This document shows, piece after piece, positions 1 to 8,135 of a DNA stretch of 64,000 bases. A program made the position numbers and the translations under genes. The stretch comes from Marivita hallyeonensis (GTDB lineage: Bacteria > Pseudomonadota > Alphaproteobacteria > Rhodobacterales > Rhodobacteraceae), in NCBI RefSeq assembly GCF_900129875.1, contig NZ_FQXC01000004.1, positions 496,001-560,000 of the forward strand, in the 5' to 3' direction. How positions within the stretch are numbered: position 1 is the stretch's first letter; the number at the start of each line of letters is the position of its first letter. The notes under the pieces are model-generated. The model was given only the letters and a program-made list of their open reading frames with translations. It made no database searches and was not told the DNA's origin.

Positions 1-1283
1 TCGCGGACCTGCCGGGCATCGCGCGAGGCAAAGCGGTGCCTGCCTCAAAGTTCGCGCGCCAGAAGTATTTTCATTTGCCGGACTCGATCTTCTTTCAGAC
101 CATCACTGGCGACTGGGGCGAAGCCGCTGACGACGCCGATGGCGGTTTCATTGAACGTGACATGATCCTGAAGCCGGACATGAGCACCGCGACCGCCGCA
201 CCTTGGACGGGCGACTGGACATTGCAGGTCATTCACGATGCCTTTGATCGCAAGGACCGACCCGTGCCCTACGCGCCCCGCAACGTTTTGAAACGAGTGG
301 TTCAACTCTATCGTAATCAGGGATGGGAACCGGTCGTCGCACCCGAAATGGAATTCTTCCTGACCGCCCGCAACCTCGATCCGGCAAAACCGATCGAGCC
401 CATGATGGGGCGTTCGGGCCGCCCCGCGGCGGCGCGCCAGGCATACTCGATGACCGCCGTTGACGAGTTCGGCCCGGTTATCGACGACATCTACGACTTC
501 GCCGAAGCGCAAGGATTCGAGATCGACGGCATCACGCAGGAAGGCGGAGCCGGGCAGCTTGAAATCAACCTGCGCCACGGCGATCCGGTCAAGCTTGCCG
601 ACGAGGTGTTCTACTTCAAGCGACTGATCCGAGAAGCGGCTCTACGGCATGATTGCTTTGCGACCTTCATGGCGAAGCCGATCGAGAACGAACCTGGCAG
701 TGCCATGCATATCCACCATTCGATCATGGACATGGAGACAGGGCGGAACCTGTTCTCGGGCCCGCAGGGTGGCGAGACGGATGCGTTCTTTCATTTCATC
801 GGTGGCCTGCAAACGTATATGCCAGCGGCGATTGCGGTGATCGCGCCATACGTGAACAGCTACCGCCGCTACGTGAAAGAACACGCCGCGCCGATCAATC
901 TGGAATGGGGTCGGGACAACCGGACCACCGGTATCCGCATTCCTCTTTCCGGCCCCGAAAGCCGCCGGGTGGAAAACCGTCTCGCGGGGATGGATTGCAA
1001 TCCGTATCTTGGGATCGCGGCGTCGCTGGCCTGCGGCTATCTCGGCTTGATGGAGGAGCGTCGCCCGTCCAAGCAATTCAAAAGCGATGCGTATGAGGGC
1101 GATGCAGATATCCCTCAGGTTCTTGGACAAGCGCTGCTGTTGTTTGACGAGGCCAAAGCGCTGCACGATGTGCTTGGCCCAGAATTCTGCCGCGTCTACG
1201 CGATCGTCAAACGCGCGGAATACGAGGAATTCCTGCAGGTCATTTCTCCGTGGGAGCGGGAACACCTGTTGTTGAACGTGTGA
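1..1283 (+). CDS. puuA: Glutamine synthetase family ligase, probable gamma-glutamylpolyamine synthetase (5' end outside window)
   Basis: ATP-dependent ligase of the glutamine synthetase superfamily, probably joining glutamate to putrescine or a related amine in polyamine catabolism. The reading frame is open from base 3, so the N-terminus lies upstream. Visible signatures are the metal-binding EMEFFL stretch, GGAGQLEINL, a histidine-rich AMHIHHS segment and the C-terminal NRTTGIRIP and ESRRVENR segments of the catalytic barrel. The downstream gene is a PuuB-like FAD oxidase, as in putrescine-utilisation loci, which is why a Puu-type role is preferred over true glutamine synthesis. The substrate is inferred. 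Family membership is certain; the exact amine is not. Confidence 0.85.
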   Translation, partial: ADLPGIARGKAVPASKFARQKYFHLPDSIFFQTITGDWGEAADDADGGFIERDMILKPDMSTATAAPWTGDWTLQVIHDAFDRKDRPVPYAPRNVLKRVVQLYRNQGWEPVVAPEMEFFLTARNLDPAKPIEPMMGRSGRPAAARQAYSMTAVDEFGPVIDDIYDFAEAQGFEIDGITQEGGAGQLEINLRHGDPVKLADEVFYFKRLIREAALRHDCFATFMAKPIENEPGSAMHIHHSIMDMETGRNLFSGPQGGETDAFFHFIGGLQTYMPAAIAVIAPYVNSYRRYVKEHAAPINLEWGRDNRTTGIRIPLSGPESRRVENRLAGMDCNPYLGIAASLACGYLGLMEERRPSKQFKSDAYEGDADIPQVLGQALLLFDEAKALHDVLGPEFCRVYAIVKRAEYEEFLQVISPWEREHLLLNV

Positions 1284-1286
1284 CAC

Positions 1287-1336
1287 TTGGGGGCTCTGCC
1301 CCCAAACCCCCGAGATATTTTTGAACCAGAGAAGAT
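1287..1336 (+). repeat. Intergenic hairpin-plus-tail element, copy A
   Basis: Three bases after the ligase stop there is a perfect hairpin, TTGGGGGC-TCT-GCCCCCAA (1287-1305). It is followed by a tail containing CCCCCGAGATATTT and GAACCAGAGAAGAT that runs up to the next start codon. Related tails occur at 11888-11920 and, on the other strand, 30928-30957. The GAGAAG at the tail end sits where the Shine-Dalgarno sequence of the next gene should be. Confidence 0.75.
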
Positions 1337-2641
1337 ATGAACCTGCTTTTCAGCAACGACCGGCGCGGTGAATATCCCCAAAGCTGGTACGCAGCGACCG
1401 CGACGCCGCTGGATCCGTTCCCACCATTGGGAGGCGCCACAAAGGCCGATGTCTGCATAATCGGTGCAGGCTTCACCGGTCTCTCGGCAGCGTTGCATCT
1501 GGCTGAGATGGGTGCGGATGTCGTTCTTCTTGACGCGCACCGGGTCGGCTTCGGCGCTTCGGGTCGAAACGGCGGCCAGTTGGGATCGGGTCAGAGGCAG
1601 GACCAGATCACACTCGAGAAGATGGTGGGGAAAGAGGCTGCGCGTCGGCTTTGGGACCTCGGCGAGGATGCGAAAGCGCTTGTGCGCCAACTGGTGCAGA
1701 CCCATCAGATCGACTGCTACCTGAAAGACGGTATTGCCTGGGCCGGATCACGCCGCTCCGAAGTGGACGAGCTACATGGCTATGCCGAGCACCTGCAAAA
1801 ACGCTATGGCTACACCAAGATCAAACCGCTGGATTCCGAGGCTTTTCACGCACTCTGCCCGTCCCCGGACTACAAAGGCGGCACACTCGACATGGGCGCA
1901 GCGCATCTGCATCCGCTGCGGCTTACGCTGGGGCTGGCAAAGGCGGCTCAAACGGCAGGCGTCCGGATTCACGAGCGCAGCCATGTCCACGACATCAAAC
2001 ACGGGCAAAAAGTGACGGTGCGCACGGATGCGGGGCATGTCGAAGCTGATCACGTGATCCTCGCCGCCAATGGCTATCTCGGCTCGCTCGAACGGCGCGT
2101 CGCGTCGCGCGTCATGCCGATCAACAACTACGTTGTCGCGACCGAACCATTGGGCGACGCAGCCAAGAAGGTTCTGACACAGGACGTCGCTGTTGCGGAT
2201 TCGCGTTTCGTTGTGAATTATTTCCGTCTGAGCCATGACAAGCGCCTGATTTTCGGCGGCGGTGAGACCTATGGCTACCGCTTTCCGAAAGGCATTTCGG
2301 CCTTGGTCCGCAAGCCCATGACCACCATCTTCCCGCATTTGCGCGATGTGAAGATTGACTACGCCTGGGGTGGCACACTGGCAATCACCATCAAACGTAT
2401 GCCTTTCCTCACCCGGGTTCGCCCCAACATTCTGTCCGCCTCAGGCTATTCCGGGCACGGTGTCGGCAACGCCATTCAGGCCGGAAAACTTCTTGCCGAG
2501 GCCACCAGAGGACCCTCGGAGGGCTTTGCCGCTTTCAATGACATCCCGCACACGCCGTTTCCCGGCGGCGGCATGTTTCGCACGCCGATCCTGTCTCTGG
2601 CAATGTCATGGTACGCGATGCGGGATCGGCTGGGCGTCTGA
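1337..2641 (+). CDS. puuB: FAD-dependent amine oxidoreductase (DadA/PuuB-like)
   Basis: Flavoprotein oxidase of the DAO family, 434 aa, probably oxidising the gamma-glutamylated amine made by the upstream ligase. The N-terminal third carries the dinucleotide-binding motif IIGAGFTGLSAALHLAEMGADV (interrupted here as IIGAGFTGLS, then AALHLAE, then MGADV) with the acidic residue ending the second strand, followed by GFGASGRNGGQLG, typical of this family. The C-terminal FAD contact is seen in YSGHGVGNAIQAGKLLAEA. The start follows the intergenic element whose GAGAAG acts as ribosome-binding site. Pairing with a glutamine-synthetase-like gene is the main evidence for a polyamine role; the substrate itself is inferred. 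Confidence 0.85.
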   Translation: MNLLFSNDRRGEYPQSWYAATATPLDPFPPLGGATKADVCIIGAGFTGLSAALHLAEMGADVVLLDAHRVGFGASGRNGGQLGSGQRQDQITLEKMVGKEAARRLWDLGEDAKALVRQLVQTHQIDCYLKDGIAWAGSRRSEVDELHGYAEHLQKRYGYTKIKPLDSEAFHALCPSPDYKGGTLDMGAAHLHPLRLTLGLAKAAQTAGVRIHERSHVHDIKHGQKVTVRTDAGHVEADHVILAANGYLGSLERRVASRVMPINNYVVATEPLGDAAKKVLTQDVAVADSRFVVNYFRLSHDKRLIFGGGETYGYRFPKGISALVRKPMTTIFPHLRDVKIDYAWGGTLAITIKRMPFLTRVRPNILSASGYSGHGVGNAIQAGKLLAEATRGPSEGFAAFNDIPHTPFPGGGMFRTPILSLAMSWYAMRDRLGV

Positions 2642-2669
2642 CGGCGACTGTCAGACGCGGCACAAGACC

Positions 2670-3134
2670 TCAGGCGTTCGACAACCGATCTTTCACCATC
2701 GGACCGACCGCGCCGAAATCCATCTGACCGGTGTATCTGGACTTCAAAGCGCCCATGACGCGGCCCATGTCACGGATCGAGGACGCACCGGTCTCGGTCA
2801 CGGCAGCGTCAATTGCGCCCGCCACTTCGTCATCGGAGAGTTTGCGCGGCAGAAATTCCTCGATCACCTCAATTTCCGCCAGTTCCCGCTCGGCAAGATC
2901 AAGCCGCCCACCCTCTTCGTAGGTGGTCGCCGATTCCTTGCGCTGCTTGGCCATTTTATCAAGGATCGCAAGCACTTCGGCGTCAGAGACCCCATCGTCA
3001 TTGCCAGTGCCGCGCGCCGCGATATCGCGGTCCTTGATGGCGGCGTTGACCAGGCGAAGCGTTGAAAGACGCGCGCTGTCCTTGTCGCGCATCGCCTGCT
3101 TGATCGACGTGGTAATCCGTGTGCGAAGGTCCAT
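2670..3134 (-). CDS. GatB/YqeY domain protein
   Basis: Small cytosolic protein of 154 aa in the YqeY family, which shares the C-terminal domain of the GatB amidotransferase subunit. Family members are thought to act around tRNA-dependent amidation, but their role is unsettled. The sequence opens with MDLRTRITTSIKQAMRDKD and contains the family-typical segments STLRLVNAAIKDRDI and EEFLPRKLSDDEV. The start at 3134 is chosen because GAGGATGGG lies just before it; a longer frame begins upstream without such a site. It is divergent from carA. No unusual residues are seen. Confidence 0.9.
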   Translation of the reverse strand: MDLRTRITTSIKQAMRDKDSARLSTLRLVNAAIKDRDIAARGTGNDDGVSDAEVLAILDKMAKQRKESATTYEEGGRLDLAERELAEIEVIEEFLPRKLSDDEVAGAIDAAVTETGASSIRDMGRVMGALKSRYTGQMDFGAVGPMVKDRLSNA

Positions 3135-3253
3135 GACGTCCCATCCTCGGGTTGTTCGAAGGCGCACATTACGAAAAGCCCCGCTGGGACGCAAGCCAAC
3201 ACGCGCCTACCTAAATCTTTGTTTTTATTGAAAATCGCAATTCCTCTGGAACC

Positions 3254-3282
3254 TTGACCACAGGCCTGCGCCCCCGTAGGTT
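3254..3282 (+). promoter_or_regulatory. Candidate sigma70 promoter of carA
   Basis: TTGACC (3254-3259), a 17-base spacer and TAGGTT (3277-3282) lie about 30 bases upstream of the carA start, in the region divergent from the YqeY gene. The spacing is ideal and the -35 hexamer is strong; the -10 hexamer is weak. Confidence 0.45.
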
Positions 3283-3312
3283 CCGGTCGATTTTACCCAG
3301 CGGAGTCGCGCC

Positions 3313-4482
3313 ATGTCCCAGCTTTCGAATGACACACCTACGGCCTGTCTCGCGCTGGCGGACGGGACGATCTTCTACGGTCAGGGCTTTGGTGCAACGG
3401 GCACGGCGGTGGCGGAGCTGTGCTTCAACACCGCGATGACCGGGTATCAGGAAATCATGACAGACCCGTCCTACGCGGGACAGATCGTGACCTTTACCTT
3501 CCCCCATATCGGCAATGTCGGCGTGAACCCGGATGACGATGAAACCGGCGATCCGGTTGCCGAAGGCATGGTTGTCAAATGGATGCCGACGCAAAGCTCG
3601 AACTGGCGCGCGACGCAGGAACTCGGTGAATGGTTGTCCGCGCGCGGGCGTATTGCAATTGGGGGTGTCGATACACGGCGCCTGACCCGCGCGATCCGCC
3701 AGCAAGGTGCGCCCCATGTCGCGCTGGAGCATAACCCAGAGGGCAAGTTCGATCTGGAAGCGCTGGTCGAGAAAGCCCGAGCATTCCCCGGCCTTGAAGG
3801 TCTCGACCTCGCCAAGGATGTCACATGCGCGCAATCCTACCGTTGGGACGAGATGCGCTGGGCGTGGCCTGACGGTTATGCACGGCAGACCGATCCGAAG
3901 CACAAGGTCGTGGCAATCGACTATGGCGCGAAGCGTAACATTCTGCGGTGTCTGGCGAGCGCGGGCTGCGATGTAACGGTGCTGCCTGCAACCGCAACGG
4001 CAGAGGACGTGCTGTCGCATTCCCCGGATGGCGTGTTTCTATCCAACGGTCCTGGTGATCCTGCCGCGACAGGGAAATACGCCGTGCCAATGATCCAACA
4101 GATTTTGAACGAGACGGATTTGCCGATGTTCGGAATCTGCCTTGGTCATCAGATGCTTGCGCTGGCGCTCGGTGCGAAAACAGTAAAGATGAACCACGGG
4201 CATCACGGGGCGAACCATCCGGTGAAGGAAATCGAGACCGGCAAGGTCGAGATCACCTCGATGAACCACGGGTTTGCGGTGGACAGCCAGACCCTGCCGA
4301 CCGGAGTGCTGGAAACACATGTGTCCCTTTTCGACGGATCGAACTGCGGTATTCGGATGGAGGATCGGCCGGTTTTCTCGGTCCAGCAGCACCCCGAGGC
4401 CAGCCCTGGTCCACAGGACAGCTTCTATCTTTTCGAACGTTTCGCGGCTTCGATGGACCGCGAAAAGGCATCCAGCGCTTGA
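3313..4482 (+). CDS. carA: Carbamoyl-phosphate synthase small subunit
   Basis: Glutaminase subunit of carbamoyl-phosphate synthetase, which supplies ammonia to CarB for pyrimidine and arginine synthesis. The 389-aa length is normal. The N-terminal CarA domain contains the CFNTAMTGYQEIMTDPSYAGQ signature. The C-terminal class I amidotransferase domain has the nucleophile region GICLGHQMLALALG, with Cys as nucleophile, and HPEASPGP supplying the catalytic His and Glu. Start ATG at 3313. carB is not in the window, so the subunits are encoded apart, as is common in this group. Confidence 0.97.
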   Translation: MSQLSNDTPTACLALADGTIFYGQGFGATGTAVAELCFNTAMTGYQEIMTDPSYAGQIVTFTFPHIGNVGVNPDDDETGDPVAEGMVVKWMPTQSSNWRATQELGEWLSARGRIAIGGVDTRRLTRAIRQQGAPHVALEHNPEGKFDLEALVEKARAFPGLEGLDLAKDVTCAQSYRWDEMRWAWPDGYARQTDPKHKVVAIDYGAKRNILRCLASAGCDVTVLPATATAEDVLSHSPDGVFLSNGPGDPAATGKYAVPMIQQILNETDLPMFGICLGHQMLALALGAKTVKMNHGHHGANHPVKEIETGKVEITSMNHGFAVDSQTLPTGVLETHVSLFDGSNCGIRMEDRPVFSVQQHPEASPGPQDSFYLFERFAASMDREKASSA

Positions 4483-4487
4483 CGGCA

Positions 4488-4503
4488 TTAACGGTCATTT
4501 AAC
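4488..4503. promoter_or_regulatory. Candidate CtrA-binding site
   Basis: TTAACGGTCATTTAAC is an exact match to the alphaproteobacterial CtrA full site TTAA-N7-TTAAC. It lies between carA and the glycosyltransferase gene, about 43 bases before the latter's start. The same bases include the inverted pair AACGGT/ACCGTT. Confidence 0.5.
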
Positions 4504-4519
4504 CGTTTAACGTCTTGAT

Positions 4520-4542
4520 ACCCCCGAGCTGCTCCCGGGGGT
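4520..4542 (+). promoter_or_regulatory. Hairpin covering the ribosome-binding site of the glycosyltransferase
   Basis: ACCCCCG (4520-4526) can pair with CGGGGGT (4536-4542). The right arm is also the purine-rich sequence just upstream of the ATG at 4546, so the hairpin would hide the ribosome-binding site. Confidence 0.4.
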
Positions 4543-4545
4543 GAC

Positions 4546-6342
4546 ATGGTCCTGTCCGCACCAGAAAAATCGGCTTCGCCATTTGTGATGAAGCCAAGTG
4601 ACCGGTTCGCCACCGAACCGCGTGAGACAGTGTCGCGTGAAGATCGCGTGATCGATCGCGCGACAGCGCTGGCATCGGCGCGGCGGCAACTCGATCCGGT
4701 GGATCATCCGCCAACACGCGATCTCGATCACGCCCTGTCACCGGAATTCTGCCTCGAAAACCTTGTGCTGCCCTGGGACAAGGTCGGCAGTGCGACACTT
4801 GTCGCCACGGCACATCGCGACTTTCCGGGACAGCTGCGCCATGTCGTGGAAGACGCGATCGGTCCGATCGTCTTTGCCTATCTGCCCGAAGCCGAACTTC
4901 AAAACGCGATCAGCGACGTCTTCGGCGAAGACCTTGTCGAACACGCGGAGTCACGCGTCGACAAGGACCTGAGCTGCCGCGACATCAACAAGATGACACT
5001 GCGAAGGGCCATTGCGGCAAGCCTGTTCTTCGGGGTCAGCCTCGCGTTGATCTTTCTGTTTCCACGTGCCTTCTTCATCGGGATCACGACAGTTGCGATC
5101 ACCAATGTCGTGGCCTGTTCGCTGTTCAAGGTCGTGATGTTGTTCGTCGGCTACCGCAAACCCATCAAGAACCCGCAGGCCATTCCACTTGATGAACACC
5201 CAGTCGTCAGCATCATGGTACCGATGTATCGCGAGGAGAGGATCGCAAACGAACTGATCGCGCGGTTGAACCGGCTCACTTATCCCAAGGCGCTCATGGA
5301 CGTGGTGCTGATTGTCGAGAAATTCGACAAGCACACCAAGCGTATGATCGAGGACCAGTCGCTGCCCAGTTGGATGCGGATGATCGAGGTTCCCGACGGG
5401 CGCATTCGGACCAAGCCACGCGCGCTGAACTACGCGTTCAAGTTCACGCGCGGCGACATTGTCGGCATTCTGGACGCTGAGGATGCGCCGGCGACAGATC
5501 AGATCGAGCGTGTGGTGGAAGCGTTCCACGCAGCGCCGAAAGAGGTCGCATGCGTGCAGGGCATCCTGGATTTCTACAACACCAGATCCAACTGGATTGC
5601 CCGGTGCTTCACTATCGAATACGCCACCTGGTTCCGTGTGATCCTCGCCGGTGCCGCGCGGATTGGTCTGCAGATTCCGCTCGGCGGCACCACGGTCTAC
5701 CTGCGCCGCCACGCGCTGCAGGAGGTCGGCGCGTGGGATGCCCACAATGTCACCGAAGATGCTGATCTCGGCGTCCGCCTCGCCCGGTTCGGCTACCAGA
5801 CAATCCTCTTGCCGACGGTCACCCGAGAGGAAGCGAACAACCGGATGATCCCGTGGATCAAGCAGCGATCGCGCTGGCTCAAGGGTTACATGATCACTTA
5901 CATCGTCCACATGCGCAGACCTTTCCGCCATTGGCGCGAGGTCGGAACGAAGAAATTCGTGGGCTTTCAGCTGTTCTTCCTGACCAGCATCCTGCAATTC
6001 ACCCTGGCCCCGGCACTCTGGTCCTTCTGGTTGGTGTTTTTCGGGCTATCGACGCCCTTCATGGACGTCTTCCCAAGCGACTGGATGAAGGGCCTTCTGG
6101 CCCTTTTTTTGATGACGGAACTCATCTCGCTGATGATTGGCTTCGCGGCAGTCGCGCGCACACAGCATGAAAAGCTGATGCAATGGGTGCCGATGATGAT
6201 GTTCTACCACCCAATGGGTGTGTTCGCAGCGTACAAGGCGCTGGCAGAGTTGGTCATGAACCCGTTTTACTGGGACAAGACGAAACACGGCATGTCGTCA
6301 CCCGACACGCCCGGTGGCGACATCCACAGTTCGGTCAACTAG
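4546..6342 (+). CDS. Membrane glycosyltransferase family 2 with N-terminal MshEN-like region
   Basis: Processive-type GT2 enzyme of 598 aa at the inner membrane. Residues ~65-145 resemble the MshEN / type II secretion ATPase N-terminal domain, with the phrases LVLPWDKVG, YLPEAELQNAI and DVFGEDLVE. Two membrane helices follow (~155-200), then the GT-A domain with an aspartate-rich LDAEDAP (~308), TED (~402) and the QRSRW acceptor/product motif (~443), then further helices from ~475. The layout resembles cellulose-synthase-like and N4 adsorption protein B-like enzymes. The polymer or acceptor is unknown. A CtrA-type site and a hairpin over the ribosome-binding site precede it, suggesting regulated expression. 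It converges with the GntR gene, overlapping by four bases. Confidence 0.88.
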   Translation: MVLSAPEKSASPFVMKPSDRFATEPRETVSREDRVIDRATALASARRQLDPVDHPPTRDLDHALSPEFCLENLVLPWDKVGSATLVATAHRDFPGQLRHVVEDAIGPIVFAYLPEAELQNAISDVFGEDLVEHAESRVDKDLSCRDINKMTLRRAIAASLFFGVSLALIFLFPRAFFIGITTVAITNVVACSLFKVVMLFVGYRKPIKNPQAIPLDEHPVVSIMVPMYREERIANELIARLNRLTYPKALMDVVLIVEKFDKHTKRMIEDQSLPSWMRMIEVPDGRIRTKPRALNYAFKFTRGDIVGILDAEDAPATDQIERVVEAFHAAPKEVACVQGILDFYNTRSNWIARCFTIEYATWFRVILAGAARIGLQIPLGGTTVYLRRHALQEVGAWDAHNVTEDADLGVRLARFGYQTILLPTVTREEANNRMIPWIKQRSRWLKGYMITYIVHMRRPFRHWREVGTKKFVGFQLFFLTSILQFTLAPALWSFWLVFFGLSTPFMDVFPSDWMKGLLALFLMTELISLMIGFAAVARTQHEKLMQWVPMMMFYHPMGVFAAYKALAELVMNPFYWDKTKHGMSSPDTPGGDIHSSVN

Positions 6343-6989
6343 CTGTTTTCGTGCGCCAGCGAGTCGAGCTTGAGGCGGGTCACGAAGGCCACCGAAATGT
6401 GGTCCCGCAGCGCCTGGTACGCCGCGTCCTCATCCCGTGCACTGATGGCATCGACGATGGCCTGGTGTTCGGCAAGGGCAATCTCTCCCCTACCCTGAGC
6501 GGCCAGAGATGTCGTGGCCATGAGCGCCATCGACCGATGCACAAGGTCGAGTTGCTGAACCAGAAAGCGGTTGTGCGAGGCGAGGTGAATTTGCTTGTGA
6601 AACCGTCGGTTGGCCCGTGCGAGCGCTGACGGGTCTTCCAGCAAGGCGCGGTCGGCTTCGACCATGTCGCGCAGGACTTGCACCTCTTCATCCGTGGCGT
6701 GGCGTGCCGCCAGCCGTGCGGCAAGGCCCTCAAGCTCTGTCCGAACGACATAAAGCTCTGCCATCTGGTTGTGATCAAGCGACGCCACGATAAGGGACCG
6801 CCCGTCTCGCGTCAGCAAGGACTGCGTCTCAAGCCGTTGTAAGGCTTCCCGGATCGGCGTCCGCGACATGCCAAAGCGCTCGGCCAGATCGCTTTCGACA
6901 AGGCGATCGCCGGGGCGGTACACGCCGACGTCAATCGCCTCAAGGATCGAGGTATACGCGTCCTTCTGCGGTGGCTTTGCATCTTTCAT
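6339..6989 (-). CDS. GntR family transcriptional regulator (FadR/FCD subfamily)
   Basis: DNA-binding regulator of 216 aa. Residues ~10-75 form the winged-helix domain with the hallmark GDRLVESDLAERFGMSRTPIREALQRLE. The rest is an all-helical FCD ligand domain with the metal-ligand pattern of the FadR group (histidines in FHKQIHLASHNRF and in LAEHQAIVDAI). The start at 6989 is preceded by GGGAGGATACGTGAC, a strong ribosome-binding site; a longer frame upstream lacks one. The target cannot be told from position: the plus-strand neighbours are a nucleotidase and a glycosyltransferase. Such regulators usually sense carboxylic acids. Confidence 0.92.
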   Translation of the reverse strand: MKDAKPPQKDAYTSILEAIDVGVYRPGDRLVESDLAERFGMSRTPIREALQRLETQSLLTRDGRSLIVASLDHNQMAELYVVRTELEGLAARLAARHATDEEVQVLRDMVEADRALLEDPSALARANRRFHKQIHLASHNRFLVQQLDLVHRSMALMATTSLAAQGRGEIALAEHQAIVDAISARDEDAAYQALRDHISVAFVTRLKLDSLAHENS

Positions 6990-7091
6990 GTCACGTATCC
7001 TCCCAACGTCTTCAGAAGGATAGCGCCCTGACCCCAAAAGAGGCAAGCAGAGCCATTGCGCGCGGCACTGCCGGGCCCTACGTTCCGCAAC

Positions 7092-7736
7092 ATGGTGAAA
7101 TCAGCCTTCAAACATGTGCGGCACTGGGTGTTCGATCTGGACAACACCCTTTACCCGCCAGCCATCCGCCTCTTCGATCAGATCGAAGTGCGTATGACCA
7201 AATTCGTGATGGATGCGTTGAACGTGACGCGGGCAGAGGCAGATCACCTCCGGGTCAAGTACTGGAAGCAGTACGGCACAACACTCAGCGGGCTGATGCA
7301 GGAACATGATGTCGATCCCGGACCATACCTTTACGAGGTGCACGATATCGACTTTTCGGTACTGCCCGAAGACCCTTACCTCGCCGATCTCATCAAGCAG
7401 CTTCCCGGCCGCAAGATCGTGTATACGAACGGCTCGGCCCCCTACGCCGAACGCGTGCTCGCAGCGCGCGGGTTGAACGGGATCTTCGACGCGATTTATG
7501 GGGTCGAACATGCAGACTTCAAACCAAAACCCGAGCGCGCCGCGTTCGAGCGCGTGTTTGGCCGCGATGGCGTGGATACGACAACCGCAGCGATGTTCGA
7601 AGATGAGCCGCGCAACCTGGCAGCACCGCATGACATGGGCATGCAGACGGTCCATGTCGCCGACGAACCGCATGATGCGCCGCATATCCATCACCATACC
7701 AATGACCTGGCCGCGTTTCTTGCGCGCTTGACGTGA
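7092..7736 (+). CDS. Pyrimidine 5'-nucleotidase (HAD superfamily)
   Basis: Predicted phosphatase of 214 aa related to yeast SDT1/PHM8, dephosphorylating nucleoside or similar monophosphates in the cytosol. HAD motif I is FDLDNTLYPP, with the Asp nucleophile and acid/base Asp. Motif II is the KIVYTNGS Thr, and motif III/IV is KPKPERAAF followed by MFEDEPRNL. The ATG at 7092 gives the length usual for the family; a TTG at 7056 in the same frame is an alternative. Divergent from the GntR gene with about 100 bases between them. Substrate inferred from family only. Confidence 0.88.
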   Translation: MVKSAFKHVRHWVFDLDNTLYPPAIRLFDQIEVRMTKFVMDALNVTRAEADHLRVKYWKQYGTTLSGLMQEHDVDPGPYLYEVHDIDFSVLPEDPYLADLIKQLPGRKIVYTNGSAPYAERVLAARGLNGIFDAIYGVEHADFKPKPERAAFERVFGRDGVDTTTAAMFEDEPRNLAAPHDMGMQTVHVADEPHDAPHIHHHTNDLAAFLARLT

Positions 7737-7823
7737 GACCCGGAATTCGCGCTTGCGGCAATTTGACAGTTTTAGTCAGGCAATCGCCGACTATGTCCTC
7801 AATCAGAAAAAGAGGAGTATCAA

Positions 7824-8054
7824 ATGTCTGTTTCCGATCCCGGGTTTTCCCGTGGCACCGCATCCGCGTTCGAACCCGTTATCGAGGCCATCAAAGAGGG
7901 CAAGCCGCAGGCAGTCTTCCTTTTGCTCGCTGTCCTGATAGCCGCGCTGGCATTCGCTGTTTCGCAATGGGGTCTTGTCGCGCTTAGCCTGACCGCGCTT
8001 GCGCTTGTGCCTGTGATCATGGTGGTACTTGTCCTCATAACCGTCGGGAAATAG
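7824..8054 (+). CDS. Small two-helix membrane protein of unknown function
   Basis: A 76-aa protein I do not recognise. Residues 1-30 are polar. Two hydrophobic stretches follow, roughly 31-49 and 50-73, joined by a very short turn, so it is probably a hairpin in the inner membrane. The start has a clear ribosome-binding site, GAGGAG, seven to eight bases upstream. It stands alone between the nucleotidase and the UbiH-like gene, both on the same strand. A TTGACA at 7763-7768 could be a -35 box, but no convincing -10 follows at normal spacing. Confidence 0.7.
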   Translation: MSVSDPGFSRGTASAFEPVIEAIKEGKPQAVFLLLAVLIAALAFAVSQWGLVALSLTALALVPVIMVVLVLITVGK

Positions 8055-8135
8055 ACGCAACGGCACTCCTGACGCATCGCGCTTTGCCGGGTCTCGCGTT
8101 AAGCAGATACCGGACCACAGGTGAAGGATCTCGGC

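Noticed and set aside
7763-7798. Possible promoter TTGACA before the 76-aa membrane protein
   Set aside because: No -10 hexamer at 15-19 bases; the nearest candidates need spacers over 20 bases.
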